Source: Daphnia carinata (lineage: Eukaryota > Arthropoda > Branchiopoda > Diplostraca > Daphniidae). Taken from it: a DNA stretch of 64,000 nucleotides. Below are positions 12,541 through 35,438 of this stretch, piece after piece. The position numbers and the translations under genes are program-made. The notes below the pieces were generated by a model. It was not told where the DNA came from, searched no databases, and saw only the letters and a program-made list of their open reading frames with translations. The DNA lies in NCBI RefSeq assembly GCF_022539665.2, contig NC_081337.1, positions 5,742,679 to 5,806,678 on the forward strand. Direction: 5' to 3'. Each line of letters starts with the position of its first letter. Positions within the stretch are counted from its first letter, which is position 1.

Positions 12541-15500
12541 CTGAATCTCGAACATCATAACAAGTTGCCATCCGCCGAAATGAAAACAATCCCAAATAAA
12601 AAAATAGGAATCGAGAAACTGAAAGACGCATTGTCCTCTACTGAATCAAGCAATGGAACGAAAAAAAAAAATAAACAAAAATGAAAATAATAAGAAAAAA
12701 ACAAATGAAAATCTATCAACAGAAAATGATTGAAACCGTGAAAGACGGGCGGTGCATGGAAAAAAAAGGGAGATGGGGGACCTACTACGGTTGTCCGATA
12801 TAGCCGGCGTCTCGCTCTACACGTTGGTGGTTGAACAAGGCGCGCGGGAGACGATTTGCCTCTGATACTCGGCCAGCTGCTTCTCGTGCCTCAGCACCTA
12901 AGTGGAACCACCAACAACAACAGAGGATTTTTTGTTGTGTAGGCTACACAGCACATTGTCAAAATCAAAATAGAAAAATGCATGCACTTTGCTAGCACGC
13001 AACAAGTCACACAAATTCCCATACCAAAAATGAAACGGACACATATCAGGATAAAAAAGAAAAATATTGAACATTTTCCACTAACCAAAGAAGCAAAATG
13101 AAAAAGACAAAAATCTAAAAATGTGAAGCGAAAATGGCCAGATTGGCCTGAAGCCTTTCCCTTTTCATGTTTTCGTATGCAAGTCATACATACCTTGTTG
13201 ATGGCGCGGAGGACCGTGTCGGGCATGTGATCGTGGACCATGACTGGAGAGATGAGCACCTCGTTGAAATCGATAGTGTCGGCCCACAGGGCCTGGTAGA
13301 TTGGATCGGGCTGAAGATCTTTGGTCGTTGTAGGACAGCTAGAGCTTCGATCCGATCTGTCGGTATGTTGGACCCGGTAACGCCCAGCCACGCCCGACCC
13401 GAAAAAATAGAAAAAAACAAACAACATAGGCACACACACAAGCAGAAAACAAACAAATTAGTCAAGGCGAGCCACAGTTTGGCCGTAAAATCGATAGATA
13501 AAGGTGCCCTGCCGAATTGATGGAGCAAGTTAGTTTAAGGCGAGAACTCTCGGCTTCATGTTGGGCACAGCCGGTATAATCAAATAAACTGCCGGTTCTA
13601 TAAATAGCGAAAACCCCTCCCCAGTAAAAACTTGGCGTGACAAACAACTTCTTCTACTGCCGTTTGCTCTTTTTATTGAAGCACTTGAGGATAATCCAGC
13701 ATCTTGCTCTTCGCCCAGTCAAAAATGGACTCTTCGAAACGTAATGAAATTTCTATTTTTGAGTTGTATCCAAAATTAATCCCATAATTTTCACCTTAGG
13801 CTTCAATGGACGTATATACAAGAAAGAAAAATGGAATGGTATATCACGCTGCCAAAATTGGAACGTGATAATAAGGGACGTAGCCCTTGACGGCTGTAAT
13901 TCACGCTTAAACGGACATCATGGTGAGTAGCAAAAAAAAAAAAGTTACAGGAAATAATTCAACTTGCCTATCGGATGATTTTGGATGTTGCCTAACGATG
14001 TGAATGATACGACCGGGCGGATAGAGTGGCTGATGAGTTGACAGTGAGATGTTGGTATCGGATGGATGTTTGGTTAGGACGCCTACAGTAGAAGGCACAT
14101 CTTTGGATCCAGCCCCTTCTTCGATGGACACGACGGGACTATTTGTCATTTTGGAGGCGGTGTCTTTGCGTTGGCCGCAGCAAAGCATGCTAGAAGCCAA
14201 GATCTTCCATTTTGGATCGGTGCTCTTGTTGATGGCTGTCATGAGACTCGATCTCAACGTTTCTAACTGATGGAGACCCAATCGAGGCACCACATCTTTG
14301 CCAACGACTATGGATGTCACGAACTCTTTCGTGAACTCAGCGGCAGGTAAACTGTGAAATCCATTGGCATGAAAAAGAACATCGCATCTATTTTTTTTTC
14401 AATTTCACCTTAATAGTCCTCCAGGTGGCGAGTAGGCATAACAGTGAACGTGCGGGTACTCGTGGCGGAGGAGCAGAGCCAAAATAGCTGCCGTGCCAGC
14501 GCCGAGAGAGTGCCCGACTAGAACGAGACGGAAATCGGGAGTTCCCCTCTCCGGATTGTGAGCAAATGCCTGTCCCAGTAGATTCTCCTTCTCCAACTTG
14601 TTGCGAATGTAAGAAGCTGTCTGCACCATACCCTGTTAAATAAAAGGAGTCGTCAATCATTTCTACCAAGGAAGAATATTTCAACTGGTACCTTGTGGCC
14701 AAACCAATCATCTCGTGTTAACTGAAGAGGAATAGGCTCTGCTTCGGCGTGAAGGTCCGTTATCACGTCCTGTCACGTTTTTATTACGGGAAAGGATTTT
14801 TTTAATGACATGATTATCGATTTGGACGTGTCAAATACCTTCATGCTGATGGTCCCTCGAATGCTGATCACGACGCTCTGGTGGTCGTAATCGATGGCAA
14901 CAAAGAAAGGCGTTTCTGCCACATCGACGTGGAACGAAGCAAAAATGACCTCGTAATCGACGTGGCCGATCGACTGTTTCAAAGCGGCCAGGTGACATCC
15001 GCTGCACGTGTCGCCGACAACGACAGGTAACAATTCGCTACCATCGGAAGACGCTTGTGAACCGCCCCCGCAGCGACAACAACATCTTTACGCGTAAGAA
15101 GAAATATGTTATGCAATCAAATCTAATCCAATTCTGGCGGAGATAAACTGTTTTTTCTTTGTGTTTGAAGTGGAAAAGTTTAGAACGCGTTATTGGATTT
15201 GGTACATGCTTGTATGTCAATCCCATTACTGGTATGTACTAGTTGGATTTGCAATCACGTATAGTTCTCTTGTGTCTAGCCAGTGTATGGTTTCTATTGA
15301 ACTGCAGGAACTTCCGAAATGTCTTTGAGTATTTTACCTGATGTGAGACACGAGGCGGCACAGGCCCGTCTTGGAGTGTCCGAGGAGATACATGGGCCAT
15401 CCGTAGGCGGCCAGGGCGAATTTCATGTAATGGGCCGTCAATTGAAAGGCTTCTAGTTGATCGGGTTCGTGTAGGGAAAGGAATCGTGTCCTGGAAGTGA

Positions 15501-18500
15501 CAGCCACTCCCGACAAGAACTCGTAAATGTCGTTTTGGTCCTGGTTTGTGGTAATTACAAGCGAAAAAAAAAATGTTAACTTTAATGAAAGACATAATGT
15601 TGGTTCATTATGATGACGACAGACATGTATAAATGGAATACGCTCGTCTAGCCTAATTGGAACTGATAATTAAAAAATGTTTCAAATGATACGGCAGCAA
15701 CTGTGGATTCCCCACTGAACAACTGTTCCAAGTATGCAGAATTTTTGTTTTTTTTGATGAATTTTTTTGGTAGTTAATTATCCACTTTATTACCTGTAAG
15801 GAAGCATTCCCTGACTCTAAATTATGTGTTTAAAAGGGGCGTTTAAAGTAGCCTAAGGTTATTGACGACCTTTTTCAAATTTTTTGTGCGGGTGTAGGAG
15901 GAAGGGTGCACAACGTGAACGTCGTCCATGTTTTTTTCTAAACCATTGTTTCAGTATTTTCGTAGAGTGATCAAGTGCCAGTTGCTGATTTTTTTTTTTA
16001 CCTGAGTGACTAGCGTTTCCTGTAATTTCTTTTGTTGTTTCCTGAGCAGAACGAGGCCGGCCACAATGTCCGTCGGCACGAGATCCAAATCGCGGAAGAA
16101 GTCCGTCAACAGGCGAGCAATTTCCGAAAAGGAATCCTTAATCGATTGAGAGACAAAGAAAAGTTATAAGATCCTAAAGTGAAAGACGATGAGTTCTAAA
16201 CCAAACTACTGCCGGACGGAAGTATGTACAACAAGACGGACCTTGTATTGATCGGAGCGGCCCATGCAGCAAAAGAGGATCTTGCATCGATGATTCCACG
16301 TATCCTGATACGTCCTCATCACTTTCCTATAGATACAGGCTTTGTTTATTGGAGCGTAACGGCGATTGATTAAAGTTAATGAAATAAAGTGTAGCGGTTT
16401 TTGAGGTGGACACAAAACAAACGGGCAATAATTGTATAGATAGATACATACCTCTGCCTCCAGTTGGGTCTGTGATTTCCCGAGCGTTTGTAGTGGTATT
16501 TGGTTTCGCCTTCTTTCATACTCCGCTGGAAACGCGTCATCTTGACCCAAGAGCGGCCTGCCCGGTCGAACGTGCACCAAATGGTGATGAGGACACTGAG
16601 GGCCACGCACAAGTCACAAATGACCGAGCCTATAAACGCAAATGCCGTGTCGTTGCTTTAAGTTCCTGTTGGTTTCGAGGTTTTTTTTTTAATACCTAAG
16701 AGAACTTCTTTGTCCATGCCTGCTGGACACGCGATGTATGAACCGTGGAGCCAGACGATGCTGAACGACGACCAGACTATTTCAGCTACTAAAACAACTG
16801 CGTTCATCGAATTCAAAATCGACGATAGAATGATAGAAATCATAGATCAGGATAAAGTTCGGCCGTGTTTTTTTAAATTCGATTTTAAATTAGGACAAAA
16901 AAGTTAGTTTGTTTCGTACGTAGTCGACTGTAGAGCACGTACTCCATAAAGCGTCGAGGATGGACGTCCCACATGGTACCGCGCAGAGCTAGCCACGCCA
17001 TGAAGATTTCCAGCAATAGCGACACGCCCAAAAGAGCAGTTTTGATGATGAGCAAGAGCCGCAGAACACTTTCGCAGGCGTCGTTTTCGTTTTGGAGTGC
17101 GTGTAATTCAGCGACAACGGCGACTTGTTCATCATCGCCGTCGCCGCTGATCGTCTCCGAAGACCATTGAATGTCATGCGTCTCGTTGGGCAGTGACAGA
17201 AGATCTGTCTCGTTCGTGAGTGGCCTAACAATTGTGCCGTTTATGCTTCCGTTGTTGCCCGATTCGTTGTCAAGTCCCAGCGTGACTGCAACTACAATCA
17301 ACCTGCCAACAAATCGAAAACAAAATCATTGCATCATCTTTTTTTCCTACGTTCACTTAAGCCTCGAGCACCTTGTGTGAGGAGATATTTTAAAACCCAA
17401 AATGTCAGACGGGTATCTAAGAATAAGTTGGTGGAATGAAAATATTTTCGCTTAATGGGAAGGAGGGACTTTTTTTTCCAACCTATTTACGAGGGCTCGT
17501 TGAAACTTGGGAGCGTCTCTTATACACGAGCGCCCGAGACCGTTTACATTACACGCTCCCGGAGTACGAGCTAACTTCGTTCACCGCATTCTGTGGTATC
17601 ACACATATTTTTCCGTATCTATGTAACATTTTTTCGTTAAAATTTTTCAACTTCCGTTTCCTGATGTTGAGTTTTTAAGGCGCCATTTTATTGCAATTTC
17701 TGCGTATACAAGTCGACCATTAGTTTTTTTTATCATAGCAAAATTGACAAGGCAAAAGTTTTGAAGATGCAGCGCACAATGCAGGTTAATGCCGTCTTAG
17801 AAAAAGTCCTCCATTATTGAGACTCTTTCCTCAAAGAAAGTAACTTTCTTTCCTTTCTCCGCTATCCTTTTGTTAATAGTCCAAAAGATGAGGAATGTTT
17901 TTATAACAAGTATACTTCTGCACATAAGATTGTCTACTATCAATTCACGAAAACAAAAGCCCAACCAATCCGGGGGATGCTATGCGACGCAATCTGCAAT
18001 TATTTTTTTTTTTTCAAAATTAATTACTATCAGTTCAGTCTGTTTCAACGTGATCCATATTGCAGCGTCGATATATAGCCATCCACCTTATAGCGTCTCT
18101 ATTGTGCTTCTCACACTCTTCTTTCTATGCGACTGCTTCTCTGTTTTTTGTGTCTGCCCTTGTATAAACACATCGGGGACCTACGGGTGTCCTACTGACT
18201 GTATGATGAGGCTACGCCCTGTGCCGCTACTCTTATCTGTATCTTCACTCGGCGCGTTTTATTGATCGCGGCAGCGGGGAGCTTTCGGCGCCGCAAGTCC
18301 AGACGCACATGTACGGGAAAAAAAGAGAACGATGGGAAGGGAAGGAGAAGAATAAAAAGAAAGAGGGAAAAAAAAAACGATCCTGCTGAGCAGCAAAAAC
18401 AACATCCGTATAAAATGTAGCGTATAATTCAATCAACAGGGGAAAAAAATTGGCATGTTTCTTCGTTGGCGAAGAAGCAACGTGTCGACAATCGAGTAGC

Positions 18501-19417
18501 CATGTATTTAGAAAAAGGAGGAAGTTACATAAGAATAAGGCGGGATTGTATTCGGCTAAGGTTCTTTTTTTGTCCCCTTTTCTCCTCACGTAATCAATTT
18601 ACCGGAAAAGGCGATATCCAATAATAGAAGGAATCGTTTTATCTCTTTGCTGTTTGTTTTTGTGCATATTGAATTGGAATGCGAGTAATCAGACGCAACC
18701 AACAGTTCCGCTCTGTCTATTCTCAGATCTTTTTCTTTTGACAAATCCTCGCTTGGAAATGGTACTTGATCCCCTTTTTTTTATGTGCGTATTCTTTGCT
18801 CAAACAGCTTTCTGGGTTGGGACTAAGAAATATTTTTAAAGAAAAAAAAAATCAAGAGGATGTAAGAGGGTGCTGAATGCGGATGTTCTGTTTGTGTTAG
18901 ATGTAGACAGTATTGCCCGTGCTGCGTTTGTTTGCTTTACGCTCGCGAAAAGCGATTTTTCTTTTCAAGAAAAACAAAAATTGAAATGGACATGTGTGAA
19001 ACCAAAGTAGACAAGGGTCGGTGCGGGAAAGCCACCACTCACGCTGTCTAGTTCAAGAAGAGAGAAGCGAAAGAACGGGAGGCAGGTCAAACAAGTGCAA
19101 AGCTGTTTACACGTTGCTTGTTATTTATTATATTTTAATTATTTTCGACGGAATTTGGTGACATCACATTGTCAAGCGCCATATTACCACAAAGTACAAG
19201 CAGATTGATGAGTTTATCTAATCCATTTGTTTTCCTGCTTCGCAAAACCCGGGCTATTTTCGTCAAGAAAAACAACTCGAGTAGCGCAACGTTAAACGAC
19301 CTAGGATAAAAGCGAAACGTACCAGATAGCGTGGAGAAGAGTCAGCGAAATTCCCGGTACGACGAGATCGTCGCTGCCGACGCCCCATCTCCGCTGGAAG
19401 ACGATAATGCCCGGCAT
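11471..19417 (-). CDS. inaE: Diacylglycerol lipase, DAGL-alpha / inaE type
   Basis: sn-1-specific diacylglycerol lipase of the plasma membrane, producing 2-monoacylglycerols (endocannabinoid synthesis in vertebrates; phototransduction in Drosophila inaE). The start (19417) reads MPGIIVFQRRWGVGSDDLV, the DAGL N-terminal signature, then a 2 kb intron. Exon 2 (about 17303-16920) and the following exons encode four transmembrane segments with an N-glycosylation-rich luminal insert. They are followed by FFRDLDLVPTDIVAGLVLL, KFALAAYGWPMYLL, a cysteine cluster (CCCRCGGG), the VISIRGT block, the lipase elbow GHSLGAG with its catalytic Ser (14630-14409), YAYSPPGGLL, and KDVVPRLGLHQLETLRSSL with a catalytic-type Asp. 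Exons 11 (14351-13968) and 12 (13356-13194) join through a GC donor. Exon 13 starts at 12897 and has an in-frame stop at 12817-12819; a long tail exon lies farther downstream. With the tail the protein is about 1,100-1,150 residues. Confidence 0.93.
13966..13967 (-). other. GC donor of DAGL intron 11
   Basis: The conserved frame around LYPPGRIIHIVRQHP ends in GATAG|GCAAGT and resumes after an acceptor at 13357-13359 (ccgacag). The joined frame gives the expected IWAD-type continuation (QALWADTIDFNEVLISPVM). AG|GCAAGT is the consensus of the minor GC-AG intron class. Confidence 0.8.
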
Positions 19418-22400
19418 GAATGAATGAGATAAGTTACTGTACAAGCGCTGCCTTTCGTTTAAACTTTTAGCGACGGTGGATGTTGGCCAACAACTGGGAA
19501 GAAATTTCCGTATACTATTATGTTGTTGTATTTTTAGCTTCCACTGTGATGAACTTGAGTTGATGATGAATGGCCGCAGGCGTCACGCTGGATCTCATCT
19601 GGCGATGAGAGAAGAAAACACGGATCACTTGACGCACAAACACAAGACATCCGCAACGAAATTTTGTTCGGAGGAACACGGCTAGTTTTATGCCGATTCT
19701 TGTCTATTGAGACGCGGCCGTTCGTAATCCCGCGTTCATCCGCTAGCGCGGATCGGGACTGTTCTAGCGGGCAGACGCCGGCGTCGCCGGAATATAACGT
19801 CGTTCACTTTTGGCCTTTATCCCCTCTCGCCTCTAGCTACGACCACCTCTTCTTCTTTTTCTACCTCCTCTCTCTCTCTCTCCCTTTCTCTGTTTTTTTC
19901 TGTTAGTCAACCGAACGAATCCCTATCGTCTCCTCCTTTTATGCGTGAGATCTCCATTGGAGTGAACCGAAGTCAGTCTAGAGGGGAGAAATAAGCTGCC
20001 GACGTTCACGCATGTGCGGTATTGCCAACGGATTGCAGCACAGACCCGTCAGAGCGCGCCAGTGTTTGGCGTTTCTACCCCGCATGTAGATCATTATATC
20101 ATCGGGCTGATGGAATTGTGCGCGCGCACACACGAAGCCGAGGACTTTGCACGATCGCTATCCTGCCTCTATCTCCAACACGCCAAGAGTTCTTTATTTA
20201 CCCGAGTTTGTTTTGTTTGCTTTCTTTCAAATCAAACGGCAGATCACCACTATGTTAGGGCTCTCGACATAATCCTATCCAGCGTAAACAATATTTTTAA
20301 AGAGCACCTTGGTCTTTGCTCATCGGTGATAATGTCAGCGCTGACGATTATATCCGCCACACTTTCTCTTTTGGCGGAAACTTTTAAAATGGTTTCATTT
20401 TTATGTAACGCATTTAAGCAGAGTTTAAAACGAAAACGACATCAAGGTCTTTTTAACGCCGTTCGATTCGTGGAGCCCCCATTACAATAAGGGTGGGGTT
20501 CTCCATTATGTTTTTGCCTATTAATCATTTTTAAGAAGATGAAGAGTTTCTTTTAAACCCAAGGCAAAAAATTGTTTTTTATTTTTAGGTCGTAACCACA
20601 CAATCGTTACCATTAAATGATTTTATTACGTATTTAAACACATCCATTTTCAACTGTTTTCTTTTTGCTTAACCTTTTTTTTTGTTGATGGTTAAAGGTT
20701 GAGGGGTTAACATATGCCCATGATCCTACACTAGATTTCAATTTGCTTCTCACGAATCTCTTGTAAAAGTACGTGGCTGCGTGATTCCCGGATTTGGCGA
20801 ATCAAGTAGCTCCTGGATAGAAGCGTGTTCGGGTTGAGGTTCGGAGTTGAGCACTAGTTGGACAGAAGGATAACGGCCAACAACAGCCACTCATGTTTCT
20901 CCCTTGACTGTCAAACTAGTTTTCTAATGTTAACATATCCGGGCGGGTACCATTTTTCCGACCGTGAAACCAGAAAAATTCATTAATTTTCATCACGTCA
21001 TTGAAATGAATGAGAACAGTATTGATTTTGGTGGTTTGGAATCCATTGAAAATAATGCTCACCCTATTTTTATTAAAGAGCTTTGTTGATTTTTGCTCTT
21101 GCCTTTCTCTTCAAAATTTAGTTCCTTTTGTAATGTGCATACCATTGACGGTGATTGAATAACATGTTGAAGCTTTAAGGATGGCGGCTAACGAGTTGAC
21201 TCGAATTTCAAGTGCCGTGATCAATCGATAAGACATGGGAAAACGCTAATGCTTTGCGACACTTTGATTCGTTTGATTTCTTTCTTTTGGCTTTCCCTTT
21301 TCGTTTTTTTTTTTTGGGTGTGACTACTGTTAAGATTAAACGAGCGATAATTGACAGACAGGGCCGCATAAAAAGACAACCCGCCCTTTGCTGCTTGTCA
21401 AAAACAAGAACATTACTTTTAAACATAAGTCACAACAAAAAGACTGTTGTAAGAGGGGCTTAAAAAAAAAAAGAAATCTGGCGCTCTCTGTTGCCGCAGA
21501 AAGGAAGACTGTGGGAATGAGGGCGACAACAATAAAAATTTTTGAAAAAAAGTCATTCGTTTTTCTTCAAAAAAAGAGAACTAGAAAATTGGAAATTTCA
21601 ATCAGCGGCCCCGCCTATCGTTGCAACCAAAAGTTGGCTAGAGCCTTCCGTAAATTCTTTGCTAACAATGCACTGTGAAAAAAAACCAAATAAAAAGAAG
21701 AAGAAATATGATTAGAACGGGAACGAGAGCCGATTGTGCATTGTTGTCGTGCTGCTGTCTCTGCAATGCCAGTGAAGACAAAAGATGATCGATCGTTAAG
21801 TATATCAAACGTATGCTACTAAGGTACCTTTTTTTTTTTTCTTCTCTCTTTGTAACCACATCATGATCTTTAATCGTTTAAGGATCAATGGCTTTATGTG
21901 TGTGTTTCCGGTGAACGAAATAAGCTCCGTTGTTCAGCTTATAACGTCAACAATAAGCTATTTATTTAGAACGGGAAAAAGGAATAGCATTCGATAATTT
22001 TGGGATTTTTTCATATTGGATCGATTCAACCATTCGATTGGTAAACATCTCGTCTAAATGCATTACGATTATCACCTCGTTTGGCTGTCGACCCAGAGAT
22101 AATGATTTCATCACATTTGAACATCGAACTGGGCCCCACTTGCGGTGCTGATCGACAAGGAGGTCCCGGAGATGAAGATAAGCCCCATCGCCGTGTCCCG
22201 GACATAAGTCTATCACTCCAACGACGGAAATGGAATTATTTTTTCCAAACGAGCAGCTTTGTTGGTTAAAGTAGGCTTTGGCAAAGAAGAAAATCTTTAA
22301 AATGTCTTAAGAAGAAAGACATGTGTTTCGTTCGGCAAAGCTGACGGCATCACCCCCTGTTGATGGACAGACTTTTTCGGGCCAAAAAACCATGGCAATC

Positions 22401-23670
22401 GTCCAACTTGTACGTTGCCCGTATCCGCATCGTAGCCTCCTTTTGTCCCTGTCGCTTCGTACATGGTGTAAATTCGTGTACGGATGATGGAACAATCGGG
22501 CGTCGAACCGTCATATAACCAACTTCGTATTCAGCTACTGATGATGAGATAAATTCTATGGAAAAGTTTCTCGTCATGCGTGTTCTATATTGTGCATTTG
22601 AAAAACTAGGATTTCGTATACGAGCCACAGATACTCATGGAAACTAACTGGAAATGGGAACACGTCGTCACGACAGCAACTCCCCCCTCACGGATGCCCT
22701 TTATGAACTACCTCTTTCCGCTCTCTAATTCAGCGTGTTATTTTTTATTCAACCGTTTTACGATTTCGCGGTGCTTTTTTCGTTTAAACTAATTTTCCAT
22801 TTGCAAGTTGGCCTTTTGAGAGAAGTGAGGAAAATTGAATTTATGTATAAGGATGCATTATTTTGAGGTTTAGGTTTTTTTTTCTGTTAGGAAACAATTA
22901 TCTGTTTAGTCATGCATGATAAGCGGGTAGAAATACTTGAACTTTCCTCAAAGAGCCATGGCGTCAAAACGTGTCGATAACGTCCAAGCAAAATGCTCGG
23001 TGATTGACTGAAATTGTTTGACCTTTACAAACTGAGTTTCAACGAAACTATTTACTGTCATGCAGGTCAAACTTCTATTCTCAGGTTATATGCAGTAACA
23101 AACTTCTAGGCTTATAAAGTATTCCACATTTTTCATCACGTTTTTCATTATGCAAGTATGATTAAATACTAAATTTCCCCCCTAACTCGGTCATGCTTAA
23201 CCACAGCAAAAAAGGACTTCCATTTTTCTTTTACTTGCGGTTTTCTAAACTAATTTAACCGTTCTTTAGAGGACAAAGCTTTTTCATAGCTACAAACAGG
23301 CATTACATAAAAAAGCCGTTGCGCAAAATTATCGAACACATCCGGTCGTTTAAATCAAAGGGCGACCCACCCATCTCGACAACTGAAACACGCCTAAAGA
23401 TTCCCTAAGTCGAAGGGAATCTATTCGTACTTATTTTAATTTAATTGAGCTAAGATTTATGTGTGTGCGGATTCCTAAATTAAACTGTTGACTAGATATG
23501 TGACCTTACACTTTAATTTTACAACGTGCCGTGGTGGTTTCTAGATCTCTGCCTTTGATCTTTGGTTCCAAGAAAAAACAGATTTGAATTTGAAAATTTC
23601 TCTTTACATATTTGTTGTACTTATTTTTTATTCGTACAACACGAATGGAAATGAAATCTTTCATGGTAGT
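19418..23670. other. Gene-poor region upstream of DAGL
   Basis: No gene was recognised. It should include the DAGL promoter and leader. A 158-codon plus frame (20014-20490) has no known motif. Minus-strand open pieces near 21962-22630 are described separately. Otherwise the sequence is AT-rich with short homopolymers. Confidence 0.4.
22297..22527 (-). other. Unrecognised coding-like minus-strand fragment
   Basis: One minus frame ending at 22297-22299 encodes about 75 residues with protein-like composition (for example MYEATGTKGGYDADTG and GRLPWFFGPKK). A second frame over the same DNA (22350-22628) is also open for 92 codons, and a further open frame lies at 21962-22216. No family was recognised, no start plus splice chain could be built, and it could be an eroded gene fragment. 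Confidence 0.2.
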
Positions 23671-24911
23671 TCATGTCAGAGGTAGAAGGACCGTCAAAAC
23701 TTTGGTAGTCTTGTTAAAGATGGCTTTGCTTTTTTGAGGATCAACTGAGTAAGGGAGACTGACATTGGCTATAGTCTGCCCATCGTCCCCTTTCACGGAA
23801 ATGCAATTGTTTGAAACTACAGACAAAGATACATTCCCGATCTCGCTTTGAAAAACTGGAATCCTGGCAACCACTAGTTTTATTCCATCCGGTGTGCCCA
23901 CTAATGCGTACCATGGAGTCGCATTTTGAAGCTGCTTGGACGTATTAGTTTTGGGGATGATCTGGTCTACCTCTTCGATCAACTTCAAATTGTTTACGTC
24001 TTTCAACTGGGATTTTTTCGGTACTTCTTGCACGTAAGGTTTTTCGTTGCGTTGCTCGATGCGGTGTAATTGCATTGACCCAAAGCAGCGTCGATGTTTT
24101 AAGATGTTCCATCCTACGGTGACGAGAAAAATATCGTTGATAACTCACTTACCAGCAGATTTCCTTAAAAGCTATAAAGATCATACCGTTCTTGTCCAGT
24201 TCCATGCTGTACTTATCCTCGAGACCCTCCATAGCAATTGTGATGAGGAACGTTTGGAAAAGCAAACTGCCCTCCACTTTTTCAAAAAATTTGGAGTTGA
24301 TGGCAACATCATATGCCATACATGGTTGCCCAGCTAAACAGAATTTTCAAATCCCGTATTAAATGTTAATTAGAAATTGGGAATAAGAGGCAAAGTGAGA
24401 AACTTACATTTATCTACTTCTTCATGTCCTTCTCCAAGGCTCATTGGAATCCGGAAGGTAGAAGGTTCATCAGATTCCAAAATTCGAGTAAGTTCTGATT
24501 CTGTTATGTCAACTGGAGCCGGGATGATTGTGGTATGGCAAATATTCACAAAAATTTTCTGGGATGTTATTATGTTTTTTGTCTTTGCACAGAATCCTGA
24601 ATAAAATTAGTATATACTTAAGGTAGTTATAAAATTATGATATGGTATCTTTTTTCACATACCTGGTTTTGGCTTGACAGTTTTGTAAGGGAAATCATCT
24701 ACTGGTACACTATCCCTTTCTGAAATGGCGGCGCTAAGTAACTGTTGAAATTCTTCATCCTCTTTCTGTAATAAATAAAGCATTGTGTTTAAATAAGATC
24801 TAGAAATTTTATTTGAATTTCGAATAAGGTAACGTTTACGTTAAACTTTAACTGCGAGTGGATAATGGATTCATCGATTTCCAGCCGCGTGGCTGATGGT
24901 TTGGAACTCAT
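23671..24911 (-). CDS. PIH1D1: PIH1 domain-containing protein 1 (PIH1D1), R2TP subunit
   Basis: PIH1D1 bridges RPAP3 and phosphorylated clients in the HSP90 co-chaperone R2TP complex, which assembles snoRNPs, RNA polymerase and PIKK complexes. Five exons are seen: 24911-24840, about 24743-24663, about 24595-24405, about 24331-24186, and a last exon from about 24115 to the stop at 23671. The PIH domain shows KIFVNICHTTIIPAPVDI, ESDEPSTFRIPMSLGEGHEE and VYDVAINSKFF-like residues (here AYDVAINSKFFEKV), then FLITIAMEGLEDKY. The C-terminal half is CS-like (PWYALVGTPDGIKLVVARIP ending in VLLPLT). Length is about 300 residues, normal for the family. Divergent from the MRP1 gene. Confidence 0.92.
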
Positions 24912-25431
24912 TTCAGTAATAATATATGTTCCAGTTTATGCTATCCCTAACTCAAGACGTATAGATGTAATTTTAGGTAAGTGAAAAATTGATTTGTCTT
25001 CTTTGGAATTCGGACTCAGGTTGCCATGACAATAATAACAATCCCTGCTTCGCCATCTATGGTTTGGTTATAAACTTATTGTAAAATAAAGTTATATAAT
25101 CAAGCTAAGAAGCAAAAACTTCGATACCATTAGCTTTTAAAAGTAACCTTTTTAATTCAGTCTAGTTTTTAAAGTGTTGATTCGTTAAAATTTTTAATTG
25201 GTCATCAAATGGTTATTTTTGTTGAAATTATGTCTATTGCAGTGGCTGACAGATGGCGAACCTGGTCAAAACAACTAAAACAATTTCTATATTACTTCAG
25301 TTGAGAGCAGACGGTTCGGGAAGGAAGAAAAAGAACAGCTCGCTAGGTAAGCATGAGTCGGCATATCTCATTCTAACATGGGCTATGTTATAATGCCTAC
25401 CCCGACTGTCTGTTGATTCTTGTTTCACCAG
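24912..25431. promoter_or_regulatory. Divergent PIH1D1/MRP1 promoter and MRP1 untranslated exon
   Basis: A TCAGTT arthropod initiator match at 25297-25302 would start the MRP1 transcript at 25299. An untranslated exon then ends at 25346 (CTAG|gtaagc) and splices to an acceptor at 25430-25431, which leads into the exon with the ATG at 25560. No TATA box or DPE was evident. Confidence 0.5.
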
Positions 25432-25559
25432 CTCACTTGTGCGCCGGTCGTCCGTTGCTTGGCCGAAGCAAGTAAAGTGCTTGTTGTTTTGTTCTCTACT
25501 GCAAAATCAGTGTATTGGTGAGAGAAGAAACACAGGAGTGCACGATCGCCCGCCAAAAC

Positions 25560-35099
<9,540 letters not shown>

Positions 35100-35438
35100 A
35101 TGCTAAGTTCACTGTCGTATTATTTGAAAATATTGAAGTGGTGTTGACAAAGTGTTAATTGCGATGAATGTATTGGGTGTGCACGTTAATCCCGTGTGGA
35201 CCCTTGTTTTTTTCTATGATAGTTGTGCTCATGACAAGACACAAAGCCTGGGTCTTTTCACTTTGATTTGCTATGTGGTCCAACTGTTTAATTAATGTCC
35301 CGAGAGTGCAGACGGCCAGTAGCGTGATAATGTTTCATTGACTGCATCCTACCCTGTGAATGATACAGCTAAGGCATGTTTAACATTTGGTCACAAAAAT
35401 ACAGATTTTGTTTTGGCATTGAATAGCAAAAGCAAAGT

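Noticed and set aside
11887-12544. Open frames on both strands overlapping the DAGL tail exon (12098-12544 plus and 11887-12294 minus)
   Set aside because: They are shadows of the GC-richer, Ser/Pro-rich coding exon.
20014-20490. 158-codon plus-strand open frame upstream of DAGL
   Set aside because: No recognisable motif, and two plus frames are open together here. Composition looks non-coding.
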